From Nymphaea colorata (lineage: Eukaryota > Streptophyta > Magnoliopsida > Nymphaeales > Nymphaeaceae), in contig NC_045145.1 of NCBI RefSeq assembly GCF_008831285.2, positions 22,008,802 through 22,072,801 on the forward strand: a DNA stretch of 64,000 nt. The letters are read 5' to 3'. The notes beneath the pieces are model-generated. The model was not told where the DNA came from. It saw only the letters and a program-made list of their open reading frames with translations, and made no database searches. Below are positions 13,901 through 25,059 of the stretch, piece by piece. The position numbers and the translations under genes were made by a program. Numbering within the stretch: the stretch's first letter is position 1; the number at the start of each line of letters is the position of its first letter.

Positions 13901-16900
13901 AGTTAACAGTAGAAACCAACAACAGAAAGATAGAGATGCAGGAATCTAGAGATATGTTAACCACACAAATATCTTGTAAATCATGGCATATAAACAAGCG
14001 AGAAGAGAAAAGGAAGGGAACAAACAAAAAGAAAAAATCTGTGCCAAAAACAATATAATATAAAACTAGTAAACTAGATACGAGGCATGTGGATGCAGAA
14101 CAGAGATCAATCATAAGGACCTGCTAACAACATTGGAGAAGGCATGGTAACAACTAAGAACTATGAGATAGCTAATCTTAGATGGGCCATGCTTGGTCAT
14201 TGGCAGATAGACTACTTTACTAGCATGATAAACCAGGACTAGAACCTGCCTCACGCAAGTAGCAACTTATCTTAAACATGCAGGTCTTGTTTCTCTGAAT
14301 GCACAATGTTGTCATTCAACATTTACAAAGACCAGATGCAATCATGTGAATTTTTCTTTAATCAGTTAGTGCATTTAAAGGAAAACTGTGGGTACTAATC
14401 TATGTTGTTAAGGCGTCCAGGCGCTGCCTAGGCACCAGGCAGCACTAGGTGTGCCTAGGCGAGGCTTAGGCAAAAAAAGTGACCGATTTTTTTTTTTTAG
14501 TTACGTTAATATGTCAAGTTATTTTGATTATCTATTACTAATATTTGTAATATAGAGAGTAGTAATATAACAAGCTTTATCACCTTGAACAATCAAAATT
14601 TAATTGTTTACTTCATTGAATATGCAAAATCAATAGAAGTTTAACATTACTCATTAAATGTAATCTAATACAAGAAACAAAAAACAAACTAGATCTAATC
14701 TCTAGAAGAAGGAATGTAAATCCACAAGAAGGCTTTAATCCATTTGTACTTAAAGAAAGACATAACCATGCTAATGTATAATAGACTAAGTGACTAACAG
14801 TATATACATATAAGTATATAAGAGTATACATATAACAACATAATCAAGATAACAATACATAAAAATATGTAATCAATATGACATAAAGTACATAACAATA
14901 TATACTCAATTGAGAAACTTTAATTGAAAGGAAATGTGACATTTCACTTTCCCGTGGACTAGGCGCATTTGAGCCTATGCCAGCCTAGGCGAGCTTAGGT
15001 GCCAGTCTAGGCACCAACACATATCCCGTCGCCTAAGTGGACTCAGGCGACAGGTGTGCACTCACGCTTAGTCCACACCTAGGCGAGGCCTTAACAACAT
15101 AGGTACTAATCGATGAACCATTCCAGTACTCATAGTTTATACTGAGTTCACCAAGGTCAAGATTCACTGTGTAGCACAGGTAAGATCAAACATATCTATG
15201 TGCCACAAGCTGAGATCATGGCCACACAACAACAAAATGTCAAAAAATCATGATGTTGATAAAAAAAAGTAGTGCCAGTGTGCCACACAATATGGCAATA
15301 AATTAATAGGATAACATAGCAAGAAAACGATTTGTAAAGCCTCTTTGAATTTTTTTTTATTATTATATTATCTGTATGCCTAATTGTTCATGCTATTACC
15401 TTAACCATTTGAGCAGCAGCAGTCATGATTGCTTTTCCAGTTGCAGTACTTCCAGTAAATGCAATCTTGCCCAAAAAGAATGAAGAAAAACCATTTATCA
15501 GCACATTGTTGAGGCACAAGATCATATTGTGGATCCTGAATTAACAACAGTATAAATTATAAACATTTGGAGAACAGGAATTAGGACACTCAACCTTGTC
15601 AACTAGAGGATGAGATGCCAATGGAGCACCAGCTTCTGGACCTAATCCAGTCACAATGTTTAAAACACCGGAAGGAAGGCCAATTTCTTTACATATATCA
15701 GCCAACTCCAAGCAAGTCCTGAAAAATCTTAAAATAAGAAGATGGAAACTACATCCCAAAATTAGTCATATGATCCGCCAAGTCTTACACAGATGCCAAT
15801 TCTGAAGGCTTTAGGACAGCTGTGCATCCAGCTGCTAAGGCTGGGGCAACTTTCCATGTGGCCATTAGTAAAGGATAGTTCCTGTAACATTCCAAACTCA
15901 TAAAGCTGCTAGGGTACGTTGTTTTAACAATATAAAGCCAAACGGAAAAAAAAAAAAACATGAACTTGTTTCTAAGCAATCAAGTAACAGGAAGCAGATA
16001 GGAAGTGCATTAAGAAGTTATGCAGTTGCGTAATGCTATAGACAACTACTTGAAAAATGCACCATACAAATATTTATCCTTTAGTCCATTAATGGGAATG
16101 TGTGGTGGGATTGGAACATAAATCACAATGTTTGTCTATACAAAAAATGTTGTTTATAGTAGTATTCGATTCTCCTATTTTCTGAGAACCAGATTCATTG
16201 GAAGAATGTTTTCCATGATGTAGAAGCAAATTGTTGGAAACAAGCAGTTTTACATCTACAAGTGGCTCTCCAGGAAGCATCCTCTCAACATAGAAGAAGC
16301 ATTTGTCTAACCATGGGCCTCAGTGAAACATAAACCTCATGGAGGATTCTTTTAGAATTTTACTGCTCCTACCGTCAGATGATGTAATAGTGAATATCTT
16401 AACAAGAAACTTTAGTGAAGCAAAAAACTTAAGCGACTAAATAAAGAAAGTAAGTTCAAGTCAAAAGGGCCAATAAAGACAATAGCAAAACTGCTTTATG
16501 CATGAACCCAGAAGCACAAACCAAAGGAACTGCCTTAATTTGGATAGGATAAGTTTTAAAGACTTTCTGCATTCCAACAATGTTTACTTTAGAAAGAAGA
16601 TCTTACTTGAGAATGCTGAAATTTTAATTAACAACAAAAATTTAAGAATTAGAAATAAACTTAGTGTGATGTGCTATTATGTTACCCCATAAACACTGAT
16701 CGGTGAAATAAGAGAATCTTTAAGAAGCATGAAAAATTCTGGAAACAAGTCAATGACAGCAAATGGACAAGACTGCTGCAAAGCATTTCCCACTAGAAAC
16801 CAATATCCCACTCATTAAATATCAACTCGCAGAAAGAACAAATTAGATACATCAATCTACATAAAAAACAATGGCCTTTCACACAATTAAAAAAAAAATT

Positions 16901-18186
16901 AACATGATAAAATGTCATTCCCCACCAACAGCATCCAGCTACTTGAATTGGCATGTATCTGGTAAAAGGAGCCGCCCATTTGTGAGAATATAAACTATTA
17001 CCATGGTGTGATTAAGCCAACCACCCCAAGTGGCTCCTTAAGAACGTGGCTCTTAAAGGTTTGCATTGGCAGAGAAACAGGAGCCTTTTGTTTCTGGTCT
17101 AATGCCTCACCAAGATCAGCATAGTACTCAAAGCATGCAGCAACATCATCCTAAAAGAAGGAAATCAAGAAGTTACTTCTCCTTTCAAGAAAAAAGAAAA
17201 AAATTCCCAATAAAATGGACATACTATGTCCCATGCTGCTTCATCAAGAGGCTTCCCACAGTCAAGTGCTTCCAACTTAGCCAGTAAAGTCTTCCTCTCA
17301 ACTATCTGATTGGTAGCATAGTGAAGTCAGTCTTGTTGTATCAAATTGTCAATCAACAAAGATGGCATAAATGTTCTCAGCCTTAAGGGATAAAAAAGAG
17401 GGAAAAGAATGCTACAAGTACAGCACCATGACCAAGTGCCTTAAATTCATAGTTGTTAGTTATTTGCTATAAAGGCCAAGTTCCTCAATATAAAAAACCC
17501 TGGGATCCTCGATCTTTTTGGCCCCATTACATAATTATATCGCGAAAGGCAATGGGAAAAAAATCAACGGCCATTTTCGAATGTACATAAAAGTATGAAT
17601 AAGGAAAAACAATTGTGGAAAAAGAAGACCTTTGAAGCAATTGCACGCAAGTACTTAGCACGGAATGCTCCAGATGCACGAGACCAGTCCTTCCCTCGGT
17701 TTCTTGTAAGAGCCCTACGGGCAGCATCAACTGCCAATTCAATATCCTCAGCGGTGGCCGCAGGTATCTCCCCTATCAGTATCACAGTTGTGTTCAGATC
17801 GAGCAAAGTATTCCCAGGAAAGAGGAAGTTTATTTACGAGGACAAGATACAGAAGAAGTTCAACATATCACCCAAAACCAAATCAATCCAAGCCTCTCGA
17901 AAAGATCAACACCGGAATAACACAAACAGCAAAGATCAAGAAAACCACTTACCCAAACAATACATTTTAGAAGTTGGGTACCGCATAAACCAAATTAAAA
18001 GAAACTGGGAGCAAAGGGGAAAAAGACCCAAGAAAAATGATCCCATGCATAAATGAGCAAAAGAAAAGAGCCACCACCTATTGTTTCCTCTGTGGCAGGA
18101 TTGATGACGGGGAGGCGCTTCCCCTTGACCGGCTCCTTCCATTCCCCGTTGATGAAGAGCTGGCGGGAAGGTACAGCAACCGCCAT
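10984..18186 (-). CDS. ALDH10: ALDH10 family aminoaldehyde / betaine aldehyde dehydrogenase, peroxisomal, 15 exons
   Basis: Exons, 5' to 3': 18078-18186, 17630-17772, 17225-17305, 17002-17150, 15789-15881, 15595-15718, 15400-15465, 13789-13855, 13551-13627, 12650-12763, 11758-11835, 11519-11670, 11370-11430, 11166-11272, 10984-11074. They total 1512 bp, giving 503 aa plus stop, with all phases consistent. The 15-exon layout is usual for plant BADH genes. It starts [16 protein letters not shown]. The catalytic Glu260 is in [10 protein letters not shown] and the catalytic Cys294 in [12 protein letters not shown]. Aromatic box residues Tyr163, Trp170, Trp288 and Trp459 are present. The enzyme oxidises aminoaldehydes from polyamine breakdown with NAD+. 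The residue equivalent to spinach 441 is Ile444 ([11 protein letters not shown]), which in this family goes with poor betaine aldehyde use. The C-terminus WYPSPSKL is a type 1 peroxisomal signal. An inverted-repeat element lies in the intron between exons 7 and 8. Confidence 0.95.
11340..11370. repeat. (GA)n tract at a splice donor
   Basis: A GA run on the plus strand directly adjoins the donor of ALDH10 exon 13 (exon end 11370), so the intron begins with a CT-rich stretch on the coding strand. Confidence 0.7.
11920..11955. repeat. (TA)n microsatellite in an ALDH10 intron
   Basis: AT/TA dinucleotide run inside the intron between exons 10 and 11. Confidence 0.85.
14401..15101. mobile_element. 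Non-autonomous inverted-repeat element with 10-bp target duplication (Mutator-like)
   Basis: The ends are TATGTTGTTAAGGC and its exact reverse complement GCCTTAACAACATA. The target duplication GGTACTAATC is perfect at 14391-14400 and 15102-15111. A 10-bp duplication fits Mutator-like elements. Both subterminal regions are rich in GCCTAGGCG-type words, while the centre is AT-rich with no transposase frame. It lies in the ALDH10 intron between exons 7 and 8 and leaves the splice sites untouched. Confidence 0.85.
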
Positions 18187-18401
18187 GATCCACGATTCCT
18201 GTCACAGAGTCGGCAGAGCAATGCTAAGAGTGTGGGGTCTCCCAATTTCTTTGCTCTACTTTTGGATTTTGCCAACAATTCCGGCCTGAATCCTCGTGCA
18301 GACGGAAGATGACCCAAAGGAGGTGCTGGTGGGCCCCTGCTGACTCAGACAAGCCCGTTGGCTGTTTGGATCGAAGTTGCTGGCTGTCATGCGTTCTAAG
18401 T

Positions 18402-18747
18402 AAGGCTGCACGCGATTGAGCTCAAACTGGAGCGAGCTTGATCAAACATCAAACTCGAACTCAACCCATTTAACTCATTCTTGTTAAGTATACCTCATTT
18501 ATTTTAACTCGACTAATTCGATTAGTTGCTGCTCTTTTAACTATTTTTTTATTATAATTTAAAATTTATTATATTATCAAGCTGAGTTGAGTTTCAACGA
18601 TAGAGTTCTTACCACTCAAATTTCACTTGTTTAACATTTGAATTTGAGCCAACACATTTGAATTTGAGCCAACTCATTTGTAAATGAGTCGAGTTTGAGT
18701 TGAGTTTTGAAGAGCGACTTCAAACTTGACTGACTCATTGTGAGGCC
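18402..18747. mobile_element. Possible hAT-like MITE upstream of ALDH10
   Basis: A stretch dominated by words such as GAGCTC, AACTCGA and GAGTTGAG resembles the clearer MITE at 32244-32704. The hexamer CTAAGT flanks both sides (18396-18401 and 18748-18753). The terminal inverted match is weak, so the boundaries and class are tentative. Confidence 0.35.
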
Positions 18748-18753
18748 CTAAGT

Positions 18754-21700
18754 CTATTTGGATCACACTCAAGAGAAATTGGAGATTATGTTTGTTAACA
18801 TTTTTCTTTTTCACGCATTGAGTTGCCAAGGTGCGCTTAACAATATATCACTCTCTCATCGGAGAAAAGTAAAAATTTCAGAAAAAAGTAGTTATTTTTT
18901 TGTTCTTCTATTCTTCAACAAACTTGAAGCTCACTTCGATGATCTTCTTAAAATCAGGTTCTTGTAGAAGTCATTTGGACAGAAACTTGGCTTTGTGATC
19001 AAGTTTTTGGAAGAGCAAAAATTAGGTTTTGTCTGTTTAGATCATAATTAAAAACTTGGCTTTCATTTTATGCAGCATCTTTTTTGTTTGAATGACAATA
19101 AACCATGTTTTTCGAGTGTTTAGTAAAGCAGATGAGTACAACAAAGAAGCCCATTTGAATCTAAATTCAAATTCAAAGTAACATATCGAAACCAAGCCTT
19201 TCAATGAAGCGAAGAGCTACGTTCTTGAAGCTTCTTCTTGCGTTTTCTGAACCATGACATAAGCCTTTCTTTATTCAGTTTCCGTGGTGAAAGCGACGGA
19301 ACTGGATTTCTCTTTCTCTTTGGAAGCATTATCTACCGGTGTTTCGTGGGTCGGTGAGTCGTTCCAATCGACGCTGGTCGGTAACCATTTTTTCATTGTT
19401 GACTCGACCAATCGTCACAGGAGACGCTCATGGTGTTCCTCGGGCTGTAAAGCGGCAGACAGTAGTATATTCCCTTTGGTCGTTGCGTTTGCCCGTCCCT
19501 CGTCGTCCCGTTCCTTCTCCTCCCTCTCTCCATCTTCTGCAACTTTTGCAACAGAAGCGAGCGCGCATAGAGCTTTATCTTGGAAACAAAGCTGTTATGA
19601 ACCCGTCGGCCGGCCGCAAATCTGTGGAGAGGATATTGGATGGAGAGAAGTGTATGATGGCAGCTTGTTAATCCTCTTATTCCGTCACCTTTTGTTCGAC
19701 TTGCCGTCTTCATTCTGGCTTTCGCTATGGTTTGGTAGCTGCTTCCATCTCGCATAGAAACCGTGATGCTTCACAAATTATTATTATTATTAAAAGCACC
19801 ATCCTGCCGGCATCGCCAACCCGAGTACCGAGGGCCTGGCCGGCGTGATTATTTAACCCCATTCTTCTTCTTTTCTCTTTTTCTCTCTCATGCTCTGATA
19901 GACGTCGGCGTCTCCCGAATTGCCGGCCAGTAGGAGGCGTTGACGGCCTTTGACTTTCCATCTTCCTTTATGCCCTTTTGACTTCCCATCTTCCTTTATG
20001 CCCTTCTCTCTCTCTTTCTCTCATGGTGTCACTGGTCACTGCCAAGAGTTTCACATAGAAATTCTCAGTGCCAGGCAGAACCCTCAGCAGGGACAATGAG
20101 GTAGAAAGCCCCGCGGCCGCTGAGGGTTTAGTTTCTGCCTACAGAAAACTCAATCCCAATACAATAATGGGGTTACTGTCGATAGAAACCAAGCCCCTGG
20201 CGACGGGGGTTTGATTTCGGCCAATAGAAACGGGGTTCGTTTTTCTGATGACAGAAACCAAACACCTGTTGGGGTTCCTCTCGTTTGCGTAGTTTTTTTT
20301 CTGAAGACTACAACTTGTTCAACTACAACCCCGAGGAAGGGAGACTCACCTCTCCCACCTGAAGGTTCAATTATTCACTCAACTTTTTGTTGCTTTAGGA
20401 TACAAGACCAATTTTCATGTCTCCCAATGCTTCTTCTTCTTCGCCTAAGGTTTTGGCAAGCAGAAGAAACGAACAAAATTTTGGCAATTCAATGGGAGGT
20501 TGAGACCGTCTCTTTCCCGCATCCCGAGAAAATCTAAAGCAGCCCAAAGGAGTAGTGCTCACGAGGAGTTCGTCTGCCTGATAACCCGACAAACTACGTT
20601 ATGCTTCTCAAGGCTTACAAGAAGCAATTTTGAGAGGATACGAGAAAGGATGGTACAAAACCTCTACCCAACGTCTGGAGATTGGTATCGTTAAATCTTG
20701 GAAAAAAGTTAACCCCTTCAGAGTCGTCCAAGGATGAGACCAAAGATGGTTCTGCGCAGTGGCTTGAAGACGTCGAAACACACCTTTCACGAAGTGATCG
20801 GAATATGTCAAAAAAAACTTCACTTTGCAAAATCATCTTTAGGACCTTATTAATTTTGCAGATTGCGGCCTTAGAATTTGCAAGATACGAGAAGTTCTTA
20901 TTGTCCAATGACGCAGGAAGTGAGGTAAAATACAGGCACGTCAATTGCTGGTTGAAACTACCACGTATTCGTCCAACTGTTACAGGCAATACATGGAATG
21001 AACTAAATGTAGCATTCTTGACCGAAAGGTGTAGACGATAATGGTGGATATTTTGCTGCAATCAGATATGGATTCAACATTTGCCAGATGCATTCGAAAG
21101 GACTTTACTATTTGGCTTTTGGTTAGCATTAGAAGCAATTTTCTGCCCACATTTGCTAATAATAATAAACGGTTGATTTGGAGAGCCTAAGGATAAAGAA
21201 GAAGAGGGCAGCTAAAAATCATAATTTGCTGAAGAGCCACGATCTCCACAAAATGCTAGACTCTATGATGTCAAGTTAACTCGCTGCCTAAGCAGGATAC
21301 TGCAATTTCAGCATTTTCATAGCACAGGAATAGTGCACACCCTTTTGTCTCACTAATTTCCTCCAGTAACATCCATGGCAAAGGAAATTATTAAACTGCT
21401 TCAAATAACTGACTTAGGCCTATTTTTTTAAGCACTCTTTAGTCACAGGATTTATTTGCAATATGAAATTCCTGGTGGACAAGCCACATTGTTGCCAACA
21501 AGCTGCATATAATACAACTTCTTTCTTACACCCATGTCTAGGCACTATCCTAACAGGAGGTCATTGGCAAAACAATGTTTGGATATGGTAATGGTGCCAC
21601 TTCCTCTCAACAAGAGAATAAAAGTGGACATCAAGCAATTTTACTCTGTACTGTCAAACAGTTCAAAAACTGCTTGAAAACGAAAAGGAGCTCCCAAACA

Positions 21701-22304
21701 GCTGGTAGAGGCAGAAATTCCATAAACATGATGATGACAATGCTTCACCAATGTATGGAAATCATATCTGAAAACTAGACCCCTCAAACGGAGCTTTAAA
21801 GGCAATCAAACATGGCAAACCAACCTCAGATAAAGAATTACAAGGCAAAACTCAATTTACATATGGAAAAACAGCAGCGAATTCCAAATAATGCTAAGCA
21901 TCACAGAAAATCTTTGTATGAATTTTGATGCAATTTAATGTTAACGTTACACAACGATGCAGCAGATGCAATTTAATGTTATAGTACATGACAATGCAGC
22001 AGATAGAAGGCTTTGCCAAATTTCTGCTACTAATAATTCAAGCGGACTAGCTCATGTGACCCATACAGCATTTCCATTAGGTCATGAAAATTCAAGAAAT
22101 GAGACTGAATACTTGGTCAGCTGTATAGCCTTTAGGACAATATTGCTTCGTTACCTGATTCCTCTAAAATCCCAGGTGCAGGCTACAGGTGGGATGCAAT
22201 ATGGTATTTTCACATTGCTACAGCAAATGTGAATGAAACAATAATAATTTTAAAAAGCTGCAGACTGGAGTCTGTACATGTAACAAAAAATTGATGCGAA
22301 ACCT
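18754..22304. other. Intergenic region between ALDH10 and MTP12
   Basis: No gene could be supported. Several open frames of 90-157 codons exist (for example 19284-19757 and 20682-21041), but none shows a family motif or conserved block I recognise. The part at 20030-20350 is GC-richer than its surroundings. The MTP12 3' flank occupies the right end. I cannot exclude a short non-coding transcript. Confidence 0.4.
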
Positions 22305-24938
22305 TTATTTGCCTTTTACATATTCCACCTGAAGGGTTAAATCATTGATTCCTGCATGGTGCAAGACATTAGCAACCTGTTGCTTTGTAGCTTTGTCACT
22401 TTCAGCAGATAGATGAAGATGGAAGGTTCCCACAATCTCTGTGTTTGTCAAACTCCATACATGAATGTTTTGAATATCACAAACACCCTTTAGCTTCATA
22501 ACGTCATTAATGGCTTCTTTTACTTCCTTTTCATGAAATCTGGGGACTCTTTGAAGCAATATCTCGGCAGAGTTCCTGAGCAGTGGTATCACAGAAGATA
22601 CTATCATGACTGAAATAAATATTGAACAAGCAGGGTCAGCGGCTAGCCATCCCTTGTACTTTATGAGAAGAGTTGAAATTACAACTCCTAAGCTCCCCAT
22701 TGTGTCAGCAAGGACGTGTAAAAATATTCCCTCCATATTGTGGTCGATATGATTATGCATCTTGGACCCTTTCTGCAAATTACTGTTCAAATCTCCTGGA
22801 TGTGAATGCTTATGCTGCAAGGAACAATGGGAGTGTGCATCAGGATGCACCATGATGCAATTCTCTGAAGGATTTCCATGGGAGACTTTCAAATTATGCA
22901 CCCCAACATGGCTCTGGTTATCATGAACATGGGAATGGGCATGTGCGTGGCCTTTTCCCTGGCTGGAACATGATTTCTCAGTGCAAGTGTCTTCCAGGTT
23001 GCTGCTATTTCTGTGGGCCTGCTGATGACTTTGAGTACCACTATATAACGAACTTTCAATGTGATGATTATCATGACGATGATGATCATGGTGATGATTA
23101 TCATGACAATGGTGATCATTATCATGACAATGGTGATGACTGGAACTTCTTGTCTCACACATGAATTCTCTTTCCTGATCATGGTCATGATGATGATGGT
23201 GATGGTCAACGTCACTGGCGACGTTGCAAATTTTCTCGTCATGAGGATCATTTCTGGAACCACATGTGCTTTTAGTCACAGACTGGTCATGTCTCCAGTT
23301 ACTATGGTCATCATGCTTGTGAGAGCAACCATGTTCATGTTCATGGGAATGGGAATGATGCCCATGAGAATGTGAGCATGCCCCAGCTCCACCATGAGCA
23401 TGATGATGCTCTTCATGGAAAAAAATCAAGCCAACCAAATTGACCACAAGGCCTCCAATAGACACCGACAACAAACTACCGGTGGAGATCTCCTGGGGAT
23501 CAAGAATCCTCTCAAATGACTCCACAACAATAAGAGCTCCAACCAATACAAGGAAAACTGCATTGACATAACCAGAAAGAACTTCAAATCTACCACGCCC
23601 AAAATTGAACTGCGAATTTCCAGGCAACCGCGAAATATATGAAGCATAGAGCCCAATGGCTAGAGCAGCACAATCGAACAACATATGACAAGCATCTGAG
23701 ATAAGGCCCAGGCTATTACTCATGAATCCCACAATAAACTCCACAAACATATAAAGAGTATTAATCAAAAGAAACAGAGCAATCTTTCTTGATTTCCTTT
23801 CACTCAGAATGTGGCGAATGGGACCCATGACCATCGAAAATAGAGACTCCGAAGAACCTGATCCCAATTCTGGAGATTTCGACAGTTCGGGACCCAATTC
23901 ATTAACTGCGACCCAGAGTGCAAAGCTAACTACTACGAAACCAAACAGAGAAAACTCAGAGAAGTAGAAGAGCTCCAAGACACAAGTACAGCACAAGAGA
24001 ACCAAAAACTCCCTTTCAGAAATTCTCTGTGAAGGCGAAGATCCAGCACCCCCTGAACGCTCTTCGCCATACAATTCAGTCAGAATGACACCAAAAAATA
24101 TTGAACAGAACAAAGGCCAAATCAGTCCTCCGAAACTAACGGCATCCGAACCCCAATTCCCCTGCAACCAACTCACAAACGCGAACGGAGAGAGAAAAGC
24201 CGAGGCAAACCAGAGGGAATATAACCGGACACCTTTCTTACCCAGCTGCTTCAGCGATCCCCAATTCGATCGCTCCAAGTACCCCAGATAACCCGAAGCG
24301 AAGGGGCAAACAATCCGTAGGATCCCAAAACACTTGAATGAATCTGAATACCAATTTATATAACTGGACGAGAAGCAATCGGTTCGATCCCAACCGAAGG
24401 CAAGAACAAGCAGAGCGAGAAGAAGAGAGGTGATACCAGAAACCCTTCGGAAGCGATCCCCATTGGCGACAGCCTTGGCGGCGAGGGAACCAGAGAAGTC
24501 CGCGAGGATGGTAGCGGCGGGCCCGGCGACGTGGAGCGACTGGAAGCGAAGGAGAAGGACGAGAGAGAGGAGGGCCCCCTTGACGGCGAGGGGGCGGAGG
24601 ACGGGAAGGGAGAGGGAGGGACGATGCTGCGAAGAGAAAAGTAGAGAGAGGATGAGGGAGGAGGAAAGGGTAAGGAGGAAGGAGAAGGGGAGGACAGACA
24701 GAGTTGGGGAGGAGTTGAGGAAGGGGTGGAGGGTGTAGAGGGAGAAGGTGGAAAGGAAGGTGGTGATGAAGAGAGGGGTGGTGGTGGCAGTGGCGGCGGC
24801 CGGTTGGCTGAAGCTGCGGCGACTGGAAGGCGTCGGCGTGGGGGTTGGGGTCAGGAGAGGCGGGTACAGCAAGTATGGTCGGGATTGACGGGCCGGGAGG
24901 GAGACTTTCAGAGACTTCTGGTGGCGGTGGTGGTTCAT
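22305..24938 (-). CDS. MTP12: MTP12-like (ZnT5-type) cation diffusion facilitator zinc transporter, intronless
   Basis: A single exon of 877 aa starts MNHHRHQKSLKV and ends VEYVKGK. The first ~370 residues hold many hydrophobic segments, the N-terminal extension that distinguishes MTP12/ZnT5 from ordinary CDF proteins. The CDF domain follows. The TMD2 zinc motif is His418-x3-Asp422 (SDACHMLFDC) and the TMD5 motif is His741-x3-Asp745 (HVLADTMGS), the HD/HD pattern of zinc-selective members. Between TMD4 and TMD5 lies a very long loop (about residues 506-731) packed with His, Asp and Gly. A cytosolic C-terminal domain follows (VWSLTNTEIVGTFHLHL). In Arabidopsis, MTP12 pairs with MTP5 to load zinc into the Golgi, and I infer the same role here. 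It is slightly longer than Arabidopsis MTP12 as I remember it. Truncated copies of this gene recur downstream as part of a tandem array. Confidence 0.93.
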   Translation of the reverse strand: MNHHRHQKSLKVSLPARQSRPYLLYPPLLTPTPTPTPSSRRSFSQPAAATATTTPLFITTFLSTFSLYTLHPFLNSSPTLSVLPFSFLLTLSSSLILSLLFSSQHRPSLSLPVLRPLAVKGALLSLVLLLRFQSLHVAGPAATILADFSGSLAAKAVANGDRFRRVSGITSLLLALLVLAFGWDRTDCFSSSYINWYSDSFKCFGILRIVCPFASGYLGYLERSNWGSLKQLGKKGVRLYSLWFASAFLSPFAFVSWLQGNWGSDAVSFGGLIWPLFCSIFFGVILTELYGEERSGGAGSSPSQRISEREFLVLLCCTCVLELFYFSEFSLFGFVVVSFALWVAVNELGPELSKSPELGSGSSESLFSMVMGPIRHILSERKSRKIALFLLINTLYMFVEFIVGFMSNSLGLISDACHMLFDCAALAIGLYASYISRLPGNSQFNFGRGRFEVLSGYVNAVFLVLVGALIVVESFERILDPQEISTGSLLSVSIGGLVVNLVGLIFFHEEHHHAHGGAGACSHSHGHHSHSHEHEHGCSHKHDDHSNWRHDQSVTKSTCGSRNDPHDEKICNVASDVDHHHHHHDHDQEREFMCETRSSSHHHCHDNDHHCHDNHHHDHHRHDNHHIESSLYSGTQSHQQAHRNSSNLEDTCTEKSCSSQGKGHAHAHSHVHDNQSHVGVHNLKVSHGNPSENCIMVHPDAHSHCSLQHKHSHPGDLNSNLQKGSKMHNHIDHNMEGIFLHVLADTMGSLGVVISTLLIKYKGWLAADPACSIFISVMIVSSVIPLLRNSAEILLQRVPRFHEKEVKEAINDVMKLKGVCDIQNIHVWSLTNTEIVGTFHLHLSAESDKATKQQVANVLHHAGINDLTLQVEYVKGK

Positions 24939-25059
24939 GGTGGTGGCCGTGGACGTGACGGTGGTGTTCTCACTCTCCCTCTACAGTGTCTCTGAGACCG
25001 CGGTTGGGTGGTGGTGGTGGTGGAAGCCGGGCTTCGGACGCCGGGAAGCAAAAGCAACT

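Noticed and set aside
19284-19757. 157-codon open frame in the intergenic region
   Set aside because: No recognisable domain; serine-rich composition fits a CT-rich stretch; overlapping frames on both strands are equally open.
22889-23375. Open frames rich in Met, Ile, Thr or Asp on both strands across 22889-23375
   Set aside because: They are other-frame readings of the histidine-rich loop of MTP12 (CAT/GAT repeats), not genes.
24430-24995. Plus-strand frames rich in Arg, Gly and Glu over the MTP12 start (and copies at 35545-36114, 48601-48891)
   Set aside because: Antisense shadows of the low-complexity N-terminus of MTP12; they have no features of their own.
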